From Sphingomonas elodea ATCC 31461 (GTDB lineage: Bacteria > Pseudomonadota > Alphaproteobacteria > Sphingomonadales > Sphingomonadaceae), in NCBI RefSeq assembly GCF_000226955.1, contig NZ_AGFU01000001.1:16215-80214 (forward strand): DNA of 64,000 nucleotides. Reading direction: 5' to 3'. Every line of letters starts with the position of its first letter. Position 1 is the stretch's first letter. The notes under the pieces are model-generated. The model did no database searches, was not told the origin of the DNA, and saw only the letters and a list, made by a program, of their open reading frames with translations. Positions 19,418-27,087 of this stretch are shown piece after piece. The position numbers and the translations under genes are program-made.

Positions 19418-20281
19418 ATGTTCCGCGCCTTCCTCCTCGCCGCCCTCCTCCTGCTCGGCAGCTGCGGCGCCGCCCCGCGCGATGCCAAGCCCGCGCTCTG
19501 GGCGGTGCGCGAGGGCGGCACGACCATCTATCTGTTCGGCACGGTGCACCTGCTTCGGCCGGAGCTGCGCTGGTTCAGCGGCCCGGTGCGCAGCGCCTTC
19601 GAGCGCTCCGACACGCTGGTTCTCGAGCTGGTGATGACGCCGCAAGCGGAGACGCAGGCGCTGCTCGACAGGCTCGGCCGCACCCCCGGCGATCCCAAGG
19701 TCGCCGCGCTGCCCGCGCCCGAGCATGCCAGGCTGGCGGACGCGCTGCGCGCGGCAGGCCTCGCCCCCACCGCGCTCGACCGTGACGAGCCCTGGCTGGC
19801 CGCGGTCACCTTGTCGCTGCTGCCGCTCCAGAAGCTGGGCTTCGACGACGCCAACGGTGCCGAACAGGTGCTGGAGGGCGCCGCGCGAAAGGCCGGCAAG
19901 CGGGTGCTGGGGCTGGAGACCGCCGAGCAGCAGTTCGGCTATTTCGACCATCTCTCCGCCGCTGCGCAAGGCCGCCTGCTCGACGACACGCTGCGCGGCC
20001 TGCCCCGCACCGAACCGCAGACCGACGCGATGCTCGCCGCCTGGAGCAGGGGCGATGCCGACGCGCTCGCGCACCTGCTCAACGCCGACCTCGCCGCCAA
20101 TCCCGAACTGCGCGACACCCTGCTGCTTCGCCGCAACCGCGCCTGGGCGGCATGGATCCGCGCGCGGCTGAGAACCCCCGGCACCGTCTTTATCGCGGTC
20201 GGCGCCGGGCACCTCGCCGGGGGGGACAGCGTGCTGGCGCTGCTCCAGCAGGGCGGGCTGAAGGTCGAGCGGCTGCAATAA
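19418..20281 (+). CDS. TraB/GumN-family lipoprotein
   Basis: 287 residues from the ATG at 19418, which gives a lipoprotein signal MFRAFLLAALLLLGSCG (lipobox LGSC, Cys16). The family signature YLFGTVHLLRPELRWF (about 44-59) and the C-terminal VFIAVGAGHLAGGDSVLALL (about 260-279) are both present, carrying the conserved GTVH and GxGHL motifs of the TIKI/GumN fold. GumN relatives are predicted metal-dependent proteases or erythromycin-esterase-like enzymes; the substrate is unknown. Monocistronic by context. Confidence 0.85.
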   Translation: MFRAFLLAALLLLGSCGAAPRDAKPALWAVREGGTTIYLFGTVHLLRPELRWFSGPVRSAFERSDTLVLELVMTPQAETQALLDRLGRTPGDPKVAALPAPEHARLADALRAAGLAPTALDRDEPWLAAVTLSLLPLQKLGFDDANGAEQVLEGAARKAGKRVLGLETAEQQFGYFDHLSAAAQGRLLDDTLRGLPRTEPQTDAMLAAWSRGDADALAHLLNADLAANPELRDTLLLRRNRAWAAWIRARLRTPGTVFIAVGAGHLAGGDSVLALLQQGGLKVERLQ

Positions 20282-20290
20282 GCCCGTGCC

Positions 20291-20319
20291 TTGCGATTTC
20301 CTCCCGTCTCGACTATAGG
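20291..20319 (+). promoter_or_regulatory. sigma-70-like promoter of rplY
   Basis: TTGCGA (20291-20296) and TATAGG (20314-20319) are separated by 17 bp, about 84 bp before the rplY ATG. This is the best consensus-like housekeeping promoter in this stretch. Confidence 0.6.
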
Positions 20320-20402
20320 CGCGCGCTTGCCGGCACAGGGTCATCCCTGGAGGCCTGTATCGGCATGCACGTTGAAACATTTAGCGCATTGGAAATCGAC
20401 AC

Positions 20403-21002
20403 ATGAGCGACACGCTTACGCTGTCGGCCGAAACGCGCGACCGGGCTGGCAAGGGAGCCTCCCGGGCGCTGCGTCGTGAAGGCCGCGTCCCCGCCGTGAT
20501 CTATGGCAACAAGCAGGATCCTGCGAGCATCCACGTCAACGAGCGTGAGCTGCAGAAGCTGCTGAACACCGGCCACTTCTTCAACTCGGTGATCATGGTC
20601 AACGGCGAGCGCACGCTGGCCAAGGACGTTGCCTTCGACGTCGTGACCGATCGTCCGCTGCACGTCGATTTCCTGCGCATCTCCGAGCACGCGACCGTGC
20701 ACGTCGAAGTGCCGATCGTGTTCGTCGATGAAGAGCTGGCACCCGGCCTGAAGCGCGGCGGCGTGCTCAACATCGTCCGCCACGAGCTGGAGCTGGTGGT
20801 CGACGCAGCGGAGATCCCCGAGCAGATCGAGATCTCGCTCAAGGGCCTCGAAGTCGGCGATTCGCTGCACATCTCGGCCGTGACCCTGCCCAAGGGCGCG
20901 ACCCCGGCGATCACCGATCGCGACTTCACCATCGCAACCGTCGTTGCCCCGTCGGCGCTCAAGTCGAGCGACGGCGAAGCTGCGGACGCAGCGGAGGGCT
21001 GA
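20403..21002 (+). CDS. rplY: 50S ribosomal protein L25/general stress protein Ctc
   Basis: 5S rRNA-binding ribosomal protein. The N-terminal L25 domain (about 1-90; [18 protein letters not shown]) is followed by the TL5/Ctc C-terminal beta domain (about 98-185; [20 protein letters not shown], and [12 protein letters not shown]). The tail is acidic. The 199-residue length is usual for the two-domain form. Followed by a terminator and pth, an arrangement common in alphaproteobacteria. Confidence 0.97.
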   Translation: MSDTLTLSAETRDRAGKGASRALRREGRVPAVIYGNKQDPASIHVNERELQKLLNTGHFFNSVIMVNGERTLAKDVAFDVVTDRPLHVDFLRISEHATVHVEVPIVFVDEELAPGLKRGGVLNIVRHELELVVDAAEIPEQIEISLKGLEVGDSLHISAVTLPKGATPAITDRDFTIATVVAPSALKSSDGEAADAAEG

Positions 21003-21024
21003 TCGCCCTTCCCTTTGCGGGTTC

Positions 21025-21068
21025 AAAAGATCGCCTCCGCATCTTAGGTGCGGGGGCGATTTTGGTTT
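21025..21068 (+). terminator. terminator between rplY and pth
   Basis: The stem ATCGCCTCCGCA / TGCGGGGGCGAT with loop TCTTAGG is followed by TTTTGGTTTT. It is only about 10 bp from the pth start, so it may act as an attenuator rather than a full stop. Confidence 0.75.
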
Positions 21069-21078
21069 TGGGGATTGG

Positions 21079-21651
21079 ATGATGCAGCTCTGGGTGGGTC
21101 TCGGCAATCCGGGGCCGCAATACGCGATGCACCGTCACAATGTCGGCTTCATGGCGCTCGACGCGATGGCCGAGGTGCACGGCTTTTCCGCACCGAAGAA
21201 GCAGTTCCAGGGCTGGACCCAGGAAGGCCGGATCGGCACCGACAAGATCGTGCTGCTCAAGCCAGGTACGTTCATGAACGAGAGCGGCCGGGCGGTGCGC
21301 GCGGCGATGGACTTCTACAAGCTTGCGCCGGAGGACGTGACCGTCTTCCACGACGAACTCGACCTGTTGCCGATGAAGGTGAAGGTGAAGCGCGGCGGCG
21401 GCACCGCGGGGCATAACGGCCTGCGCTCGACCGACGCGCATCTGGGGCCGGACTTCCGCCGGGTGCGCCTCGGCATCGGCCATCCGGGCCACAAGGACCG
21501 GGTGACCGGCTATGTGCTGGGCAACTACGCCAAGGCGGAGATCGAGCCGCTGACCGACATGCTGGGCGCGATCGCCGCGGAGTCCCCGTGGCTGGCCGCG
21601 GGCGACGACGTGCGGTTCATGAACGAGGTGGCGCGGCGGATGCAGGATTGA
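21079..21651 (+). CDS. pth: peptidyl-tRNA hydrolase
   Basis: Recycles peptidyl-tRNA. The 190 residues carry GLGNPGPQYAMHRHNVGF (about 7-24), with the catalytic His20 in RHNVGF, then FMNESGRAV and VFHDELDLLPMKVKVKRGGG, and GHNGLRS. There are two adjacent ATGs (21079 and 21082); either is possible. Downstream of rplY in the same direction. Confidence 0.96.
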   Translation: MMQLWVGLGNPGPQYAMHRHNVGFMALDAMAEVHGFSAPKKQFQGWTQEGRIGTDKIVLLKPGTFMNESGRAVRAAMDFYKLAPEDVTVFHDELDLLPMKVKVKRGGGTAGHNGLRSTDAHLGPDFRRVRLGIGHPGHKDRVTGYVLGNYAKAEIEPLTDMLGAIAAESPWLAAGDDVRFMNEVARRMQD

Positions 21652-21692
21652 GGCGCGGGCGCCGGCTTTTGGGTGGAAAGCGGACCTGAGAT

Positions 21693-22127
21693 TCAGGCGC
21701 CGGATTTTGGCAAGCTGAACTTCCGGCCTGCAAAAAACTCACCGAAGAGCGTTCGAACCTGTGCCGTGCTCAATGCTCGCTCCGGAGAGGGGCGCAGAAT
21801 GAATTGCTTGACGCGCTCCCAAATCGACCCATTGGCGTCGCCCATCTTCACTTGCCGATCGCTGTAATCCGTCGTCATTTCGGCCGCAAACGATGCAAGG
21901 GTGAAATAGCTTCCTCTTCTAGTGCTTACGGACCAGAGATCACCATGCCGAACAGCTTCGATATAGTGCCGTGGCCCTTGAGCGAGCTTAGCTGTTTGTC
22001 CCGATGCCAGACGAGGCAGGCCTTCCAAAGCTGCCTGAAGGTCGCTCTCTGTTTCAACCGCGATTTGTAATCCGTCCGCGAGAGCGAGCGTTGTGGGTTG
22101 CACTTCAGCTACAAGAACAGCGGTCAT
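21693..22127 (-). CDS. hypothetical protein in a low-GC patch
   Basis: 144 residues with no signal peptide or membrane helix. I do not recognise the family. Visible features are a beta-rich middle (GPRHYIEAVRHGDLWSVSTR, about 51-70) and an aromatic C-terminal helix (VRTLFGEFFAGRKF). Base composition and codon use are markedly more AT-rich than the neighbours, suggesting recent acquisition. The overall shape (small, acidic N-terminal half, no partner domain) recalls orphan immunity-type proteins, but no toxin gene is adjacent. Confidence 0.6.
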   Translation of the reverse strand: MTAVLVAEVQPTTLALADGLQIAVETESDLQAALEGLPRLASGQTAKLAQGPRHYIEAVRHGDLWSVSTRRGSYFTLASFAAEMTTDYSDRQVKMGDANGSIWERVKQFILRPSPERALSTAQVRTLFGEFFAGRKFSLPKSGA

Positions 22128-22192
22128 GTTATCAGCATGTCACGACGGGGCGAATGTCCGCAAGTGGGCGAGAACTGCCCCCAACCACCTCC

Positions 22193-22230
22193 AAAAGAAA
22201 AGGGGCCCGGTCGCCCGAGCCCCCTTCCCG
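22193..22230 (-). terminator. terminator of the Thr-Pro lipoprotein gene
   Basis: Read on the minus strand, the stem GGGGGCTCGGG-CGAC-CGGGCCCC is followed by TTTTCTTTT. It begins about 20 bp after the stop of the minus-strand lipoprotein gene. Confidence 0.85.
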
Positions 22231-22249
22231 CTATCGCTGAAGCAGCGCG

Positions 22250-23257
22250 TTACTGCTTGCGGCCGACCAGTTCGCCGACGATGCGGGTGTCCGCGCCGTT
22301 GATCGTGCCGGATGCGCCGAACACCACGCCGATGTTCGCGCCCTGCAGGCCGTAGAAGCTGCCGGCGATCGTGCCGGTCACCGGACTGCCGCTGTTGAAG
22401 CTGCCGTTGAACTGGTTCTGGCCGATCGGGATCGCAGCCTGGGCGCTCAGCGTGGCATAGGCGGTCTCCGCGCCGGTCGCCGGCACGGTCGTCAGGTTGA
22501 GCGTGGTGGTGACCAGGCCGGTGGCGAAGTTCACGGTCACCGTCGCGGTGCCGCCGACGCGGTTCAGCGTCGTCGCGCCGTTCGCCACGCTCACGGCGCG
22601 GCCGACGATGCGGGTGGTGTAGCTGGCGGTGCCGGTGGTCGGCACGTCATAGGTCAGCGTCGAATAGCCCCACACCGAATAGGTCAGGCGCTTCTGGCCG
22701 GTGGTCGAATCGCCGCGCCACCAATTGGCGTAGCTCACCGTCGTCAGCGAGCCGAGCAGCGCGTCGGTCGCGGTGGTGATCGCCTTGTTGCTGGTGTTGT
22801 TGAGGAACTCGAGCTGGGCGAAATTGCCCGCCAGCGCGTTGGTCGCGGTGCTGGTGCTGCGGAACGAGAATTCCGGCACGGTAGCAGCCGGCGTTACCAG
22901 GATGTTGGTGTTGGTGAAGCGCGATTCCTCGGCCGCTTCGTTGAACACATAGGTGCCCGTCGTCACGTCCGGGGCGGTCGCCAGCTTGACGCGGGTGGTC
23001 AGCGTCTCGGTCGCGGTCACGCCCAGGGTGACGGCGCCCGCCGTCGGATCGCCGGTGTAGCTGGTGGTCGCGTTGAGCGTGGCGAACTCGGCCGCGGCAG
23101 TCAGCGGGAACGCGGCGTAGGTCGGGGTGGGCGTGGGAGTCGGCGTCGGCGTGGGGGTTGGCGTGGGGGTCGGGGTCGACGAGGAGCTACCACCGCCGCA
23201 GCTGGCCAGCGCGACCGCGGCCGCAGCCGTACCCATAATGAAAATACGGCGAATCAT
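22250..23257 (-). CDS. surface lipoprotein with Thr-Pro spacer and TbpB-like barrel end
   Basis: 335 residues. Lipoprotein signal with lipobox ALASC (Cys20) then GGGSSSS, followed by a TP dipeptide array of about ten units (about residues 28-47) that should form a rigid stalk. The rest is Thr-rich and beta-predicted. The C-terminus GSFYGLQGANIGVVFGASG resembles the closing strands of transferrin-binding-protein-B-like eight-stranded barrels (FYGp.a.e.GGvf). A surface-exposed ligand-binding lipoprotein is likely; the ligand is unknown and no partner receptor is adjacent. Confidence 0.75.
   Translation of the reverse strand: MIRRIFIMGTAAAAVALASCGGGSSSSTPTPTPTPTPTPTPTPTPTYAAFPLTAAAEFATLNATTSYTGDPTAGAVTLGVTATETLTTRVKLATAPDVTTGTYVFNEAAEESRFTNTNILVTPAATVPEFSFRSTSTATNALAGNFAQLEFLNNTSNKAITTATDALLGSLTTVSYANWWRGDSTTGQKRLTYSVWGYSTLTYDVPTTGTASYTTRIVGRAVSVANGATTLNRVGGTATVTVNFATGLVTTTLNLTTVPATGAETAYATLSAQAAIPIGQNQFNGSFNSGSPVTGTIAGSFYGLQGANIGVVFGASGTINGADTRIVGELVGRKQ
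23119..23178. repeat. degenerate hexamer array encoding the Thr-Pro stalk
   Basis: Plus-strand units of GGNGTN (GGGGTG, GGCGTG, GGAGTC, GGCGTC ...) repeat about ten times. The third positions vary, so the protein repeat is kept while the DNA is imperfect. It is a slippage-prone coding microsatellite, in steps of two codons. Confidence 0.8.
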
Positions 23258-23448
23258 ACGAAAACTCCTCGTGAACCTGCGCGCGGCAGGAAAGACCGTG
23301 TTGCCCCTGTACCCCAGATGAACGGCCCTGCGTCAAGGCTAGACGCTGGCGGAGACGCGTCGCACTGGAAAAAGCCGCCGCCTGCGCGTATCGAGCGCGC
23401 AACATCGCCGGCACGCCTGCCGGCCCCTTCACGACAGGATCGAACTAA

Positions 23449-24546
23449 ATGGGTTTCCGTTGCGGCATCGTCGGCCTGCCCAATGTGGGCAAGTCCACGC
23501 TTTTCAACGCGCTGACCGAGACGGCGGCCGCGCAGGCAGCCAATTATCCGTTCTGCACGATCGAGCCGAACGTCGGCAACGTCGCCGTCCCCGATCCGCG
23601 GCTGAACAAGCTGGCCGAGATCGCCGGCTCGCAGAAAATCATCGAGACGCAGCTCGGCTTCGTCGACATCGCCGGGCTGGTGCGCGGCGCCAGCAAGGGC
23701 GAGGGCCTGGGCAACCAGTTCCTCGGCAACATCCGCGAGGTGGACGCGGTCGTCCATGTGCTGCGCTGCTTCGAGAATGACGACATCCAGCATGTCGACA
23801 ACCGCGTCGATCCGATCGCCGATGCCGAGACCGTCGAGACCGAGCTGATGCTCTCCGACCTCGAAAGCCTCGAGAAGCGTGTGCCGAACCTCGCCAAGAA
23901 GGCGGCGCAGGGCGACAAGGAGGCCAAGGCCGCCGCCTCGGTGCTCGGCCAGGCGCTGGAACTGCTGCGCGACGGCAAGCCCGCGCGGCTGACCGTCCCC
24001 AAGGACGAGGACGAAGCGCGCCACCTGCGCATCGCCCAGCTGCTCACCGCCAAGCCGGTGCTCTACGTGTGCAACGTCAACGAGGAAGACGCCGCCAACG
24101 GCAACGATCTTTCCGCCAAGGTCTTCGCCAAGGCGGCGGCCGAGGGTGCGCAGGCCGTCGTCGTCTCGGCGGCGATCGAGGCCGAGATCGCAACCATGCC
24201 GCTGGACGAGCGCGGCGAGTTCCTGGGCGAACTCGGCCTGGAGGAAACCGGCCTCGCCCGCGTGATCCGCGCCGGCTACACGCTGCTCGACCTGCTGACC
24301 TTCTTCACCGTCGGCCCCAAGGAAGCGCGCGCCTGGACCGTGAACCGCGGCGCCACCGCGCCCAACGCGGCGGGCACCATCCACAGCGATTTCGAGAAGG
24401 GCTTCATCCGCGCCGAGACGATCGCGTTCGACGATTTCGTCAGCCTGGGCGGCGAAGCCAAGGCGCGCGAGGCCGGCAAGCTGCGCGCCGAGGGCAAGGC
24501 GTACATCGTGCAGGACGGCGACGTGATGCACTTCCTCCACAGCTGA
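23449..24546 (+). CDS. ychF: redox-regulated ATPase/GTPase YchF
   Basis: Universally conserved Obg-family P-loop protein that prefers ATP and binds ribosomes. The 365 residues carry G1 GLPNVGKST (8-16), YPFCTIEPNVG, G3 DIAGLVRGASKGEGLGNQFL (65-84), the coiled-coil arm, and a C-terminal TGS domain (about 280-363; FFTVGPKEARAWTV). The NKxD motif is replaced by VCNVNEED, as expected for YchF. Starts 191 bp from the divergent lipoprotein gene. Confidence 0.97.
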   Translation: MGFRCGIVGLPNVGKSTLFNALTETAAAQAANYPFCTIEPNVGNVAVPDPRLNKLAEIAGSQKIIETQLGFVDIAGLVRGASKGEGLGNQFLGNIREVDAVVHVLRCFENDDIQHVDNRVDPIADAETVETELMLSDLESLEKRVPNLAKKAAQGDKEAKAAASVLGQALELLRDGKPARLTVPKDEDEARHLRIAQLLTAKPVLYVCNVNEEDAANGNDLSAKVFAKAAAEGAQAVVVSAAIEAEIATMPLDERGEFLGELGLEETGLARVIRAGYTLLDLLTFFTVGPKEARAWTVNRGATAPNAAGTIHSDFEKGFIRAETIAFDDFVSLGGEAKAREAGKLRAEGKAYIVQDGDVMHFLHS

Positions 24547-24556
24547 GTCCGCGCCA

Positions 24557-24602
24557 CACGAAAAAGGGCTCGCACCGAAGGAGGGTGCGGGCCCTTTTTC
24601 TT
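24557..24602. terminator. bidirectional terminator between ychF and the ankyrin gene
   Basis: GAAAAAGGGCTCGCACC-GAAGGAG-GGTGCGGGCCCTTTTTC has a long stem with A-run and T-run on both flanks. It serves the convergent ychF and ankyrin transcripts. Confidence 0.9.
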
Positions 24603-24622
24603 GCGCGCGCTGGCGACAGCCC

Positions 24623-25195
24623 TCAGCGCGGGGCGAGTCTGGCCGCCAGAGCGGCATTGCCCTGCCCCGCCGCCACGCTGGCTGCGGTGCGTCCGCTTGC
24701 ATCGGCGATCGCCGGATCGGCCCCGGCCGCGAGCAGCAGCTCGATCTGCCGGGCGCGCCCGAACAGCGCCGCCATCATCAGCGCGGTCTGCCCGGCCTTG
24801 TTGCGGGCGTTGACGTCGCACCCGGCCTTGAGCAGCCGCGCGGCGATCGCGTCGTCGCCCTTGAAGGCGACGCCCATCTGCGCGGTGTTGCCCTGGCCGC
24901 CATCGGCCTGGCAGGGATCGGCGCCGGCCGCGATCAGCGCCTCCAGCGCCGCCGCCTGGCCGTTATAGGCGGCGAGGATCGCGGGCGTGAAACCGCGGGC
25001 GTCGCGGGCATTGGGATCCGCCCCCAGCCGCACCAGTTCCGGCACCAGATCGGCCCGGCCGGCGCGCGCGGCTTCGAACAGCAGCGCCTGGCGCCGCTCG
25101 GGCGACGGCAGCTCGGCCGCGGCCGTCTGGGCGGCTGCCATCGGCACCGGGGCCAGCACGGCCCCGGCCAGCAGAAACAACAAGAAACGCATCAC
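24623..25195 (-). CDS. exported ankyrin-repeat protein (AnkB-like)
   Basis: 190 residues with a signal peptide (MMRFLLFLLAGAVLAPVPMA) and about four ankyrin repeats: GADPNARDARGFTPAILAAY, GADPCQADGGQGNTAQMG, CDVNARNKAGQTALMMAA, GADPAIADASGRTAASVA. It lies 60 bp downstream of the catalase gene on the same strand. In Pseudomonas aeruginosa the ankyrin protein AnkB, encoded next to katB, is needed for full catalase activity and peroxide resistance. The same arrangement here points to a periplasmic scaffold or protector for the catalase; that role is inference. Confidence 0.85.
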   Translation of the reverse strand: MMRFLLFLLAGAVLAPVPMAAAQTAAAELPSPERRQALLFEAARAGRADLVPELVRLGADPNARDARGFTPAILAAYNGQAAALEALIAAGADPCQADGGQGNTAQMGVAFKGDDAIAARLLKAGCDVNARNKAGQTALMMAALFGRARQIELLLAAGADPAIADASGRTAASVAAGQGNAALAARLAPR

Positions 25196-25215
25196 ATGCT
25201 CCGATACCGCGAATG

Positions 25216-25241
25216 CCCGGGCCGGTACGTGCCGGCCCGGG
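25216..25241 (-). promoter_or_regulatory. intercistronic hairpin between catalase and ankyrin genes
   Basis: CCCGGGCCGG and CCGGCCCGGG form a 10-11 bp GC-only stem with a four-base loop. No T-run follows on the minus strand. This suggests an mRNA-stability or processing element, or a weak attenuator setting the ratio of catalase to ankyrin protein. Confidence 0.55.
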
Positions 25242-25255
25242 TCTTCGGGGGGACC

Positions 25256-26902
25256 TCAGTTGGCGGCCAGCTGCTCGGCGTGCGCCGCGCGATATTCGGC
25301 GACCGCCTTCTCCACCTCGGCCAGCGGCACGTTCACCGCCTTGGCGAGCCGGGTGCCATAGTCCTTGTCGGCCTGGTAGAAGTAGCTGACCATGATCGTC
25401 CGCGTGCGCGGCGACACGACCTTGCCCAGATCGCCCGACAGGTTCTTGATCAGATCCGCCTTCTCCGCCGCCGGCAGCGCGCGGTAGAAGACGCCCGCCT
25501 GGGCGAAGTTGCTGCTCTTGGCGATCGGCTTGACGGCGACCGTCGCATCCACCGCATAGGGGGCAGCGCCCGCCTCGGCCGGGGTGGTCTTCGGGGCCAG
25601 CGCGGCGGGGAAATAGTTCACCCGCGAGGCCCGGCCCGAGGCGTTGAGCTGGCCGTCCTGGCTGTTGTTGACCACCGTGACGCGCGGCTTGTTGACCGGC
25701 AGCGCCAGCGCGTTGGCGCCGATGCGGTAGCGCTGGGTATCGGCATAGCTGAACAGCCGGCCCTGCAGCATGCGATCGGGGGAGGCCTCGATGCCCGGCA
25801 CCATGTTCGACGGCGCGAAGGCGGACTGTTCGGTCCATTCGAAGAAATTGTCCGGCACCTTGTTCAGCGTCATCTCGCCGATCTTGCGGAACGGCACGCC
25901 CAGCCATTCCTTGGTGTCGTCGAACGGGTTGTAGTCGAGCTTGGCGAAGTCCTCAGGCCGCATCACCTGCACCATCAGGTCCCAGCTCGGATAATTGCCC
26001 TTGGCGATCTCGGTGTAGAGATCATGGGTGTGATAGTCGAACGCCTGCGCGCCGGCCTGGGCCGCGGTGAGGTTGTGGACGCCCTGGCGGCTGATCCAGC
26101 GGAACTTGGCGAACACCGTCTCGCCCTTGGCATTGACCAGCTTGAAGGCATGGACGCCGTTGCCGTCCATCGTGCGGTACGAGGCCGGGGTACCCAGGTT
26201 CGAATAGAGCTGGGTCAGCATGTTCGTCGATTCGGGTGTTGCCGAGAAGAAGTCGAAGAAGCGGTTCGGATCCTGCCGGTTGGTGACGGGATCGGGCTTC
26301 AGCGAGTGCACCATGTCGGGGAACTGCATCGCGTCGCGGATGAAGAAGATCGGCAGGTTGTTGCCCACCAGATCCCAGTTGCCCTGATCGGTGTAGAATT
26401 TGGTGGCGAAGCCGCGCGGGTCGCGCAGCCATTCGGGGCTGTCCTTGCCGTGGATCACGCTGGAGAAGCGCACGAACACCGGCGTTTCCTTGCCCGGCTG
26501 GAACAGCGACGCCTTGGTGAGATCGGAAATGTCGGCGGTCGCGCGGAACACGCCGTGCGCGCCGGTGCCGCGGGCATGGACGACGCGCTCGGGCGTGCGC
26601 TCGCGATCGAAGCGGGCCAGCTTCTCGATCAGATGCGAATCCTCGAGCAGCACCGGGCCGAGATCGCCCGCGGCCTTGGAATTGCGGTTGTCGCCCACCG
26701 GCGCGCCATTGTCGCGGGTCAGCACCGGCGCGGCACCGGCCTCCGCCTGGATGGGGGTATCGGCCTGGGCGCTGACCGGCGCCGGGCCGGTCGTCATGCG
26801 GCCGGAGACCTGGGTCTCGGTCTGGGCGGCGGCTGCGGCAGGCACGAGGGCGCCGCCGAGCAACGCGGCCATCGCCGCGCCGCTCCGGGTGGAACGAAGC
26901 AT
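25256..26902 (-). CDS. katB: periplasmic catalase, KatB type
   Basis: Clade-3-size monofunctional heme catalase of 548 residues. The ATG at 26902 gives a signal peptide (MLRSTRSGAAMAALLGGALV ... AAAAQ), placing it in the periplasm. The catalytic His lies in RVVHARGTGAHG (about 108-119), the distal Asn region in FIRDAMQFPDMVHSLK, and the proximal heme Tyr in RLFSYADTQRYRIG (about 380-393). The C-terminus is short, without the flavodoxin-like extension of large catalases. Downstream ankyrin partner on the same strand. Confidence 0.94.
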   Translation of the reverse strand: MLRSTRSGAAMAALLGGALVPAAAAAQTETQVSGRMTTGPAPVSAQADTPIQAEAGAAPVLTRDNGAPVGDNRNSKAAGDLGPVLLEDSHLIEKLARFDRERTPERVVHARGTGAHGVFRATADISDLTKASLFQPGKETPVFVRFSSVIHGKDSPEWLRDPRGFATKFYTDQGNWDLVGNNLPIFFIRDAMQFPDMVHSLKPDPVTNRQDPNRFFDFFSATPESTNMLTQLYSNLGTPASYRTMDGNGVHAFKLVNAKGETVFAKFRWISRQGVHNLTAAQAGAQAFDYHTHDLYTEIAKGNYPSWDLMVQVMRPEDFAKLDYNPFDDTKEWLGVPFRKIGEMTLNKVPDNFFEWTEQSAFAPSNMVPGIEASPDRMLQGRLFSYADTQRYRIGANALALPVNKPRVTVVNNSQDGQLNASGRASRVNYFPAALAPKTTPAEAGAAPYAVDATVAVKPIAKSSNFAQAGVFYRALPAAEKADLIKNLSGDLGKVVSPRTRTIMVSYFYQADKDYGTRLAKAVNVPLAEVEKAVAEYRAAHAEQLAAN

Positions 26903-27087
26903 GAGGAAACTCCCTTTCTGGTCGGCGGCGGCGCGTCCGGCGCACCACATCACCTCGAGACATCTATGCAGGCGCGAGGACGGCAAGGGGAAACGCAAAG
27001 ACGCGTTCACAGAAATCGAGCGGGCCGCTCAACGAGGGAGGAGTCGCCAGCTTGCACGGCGTGCCCCGCACCCCCTATACGTTCCGC

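Noticed and set aside
23119-23178. Possible CRISPR or tandem-repeat array
   Set aside because: The units are degenerate codon pairs encoding Thr-Pro, with no spacers.
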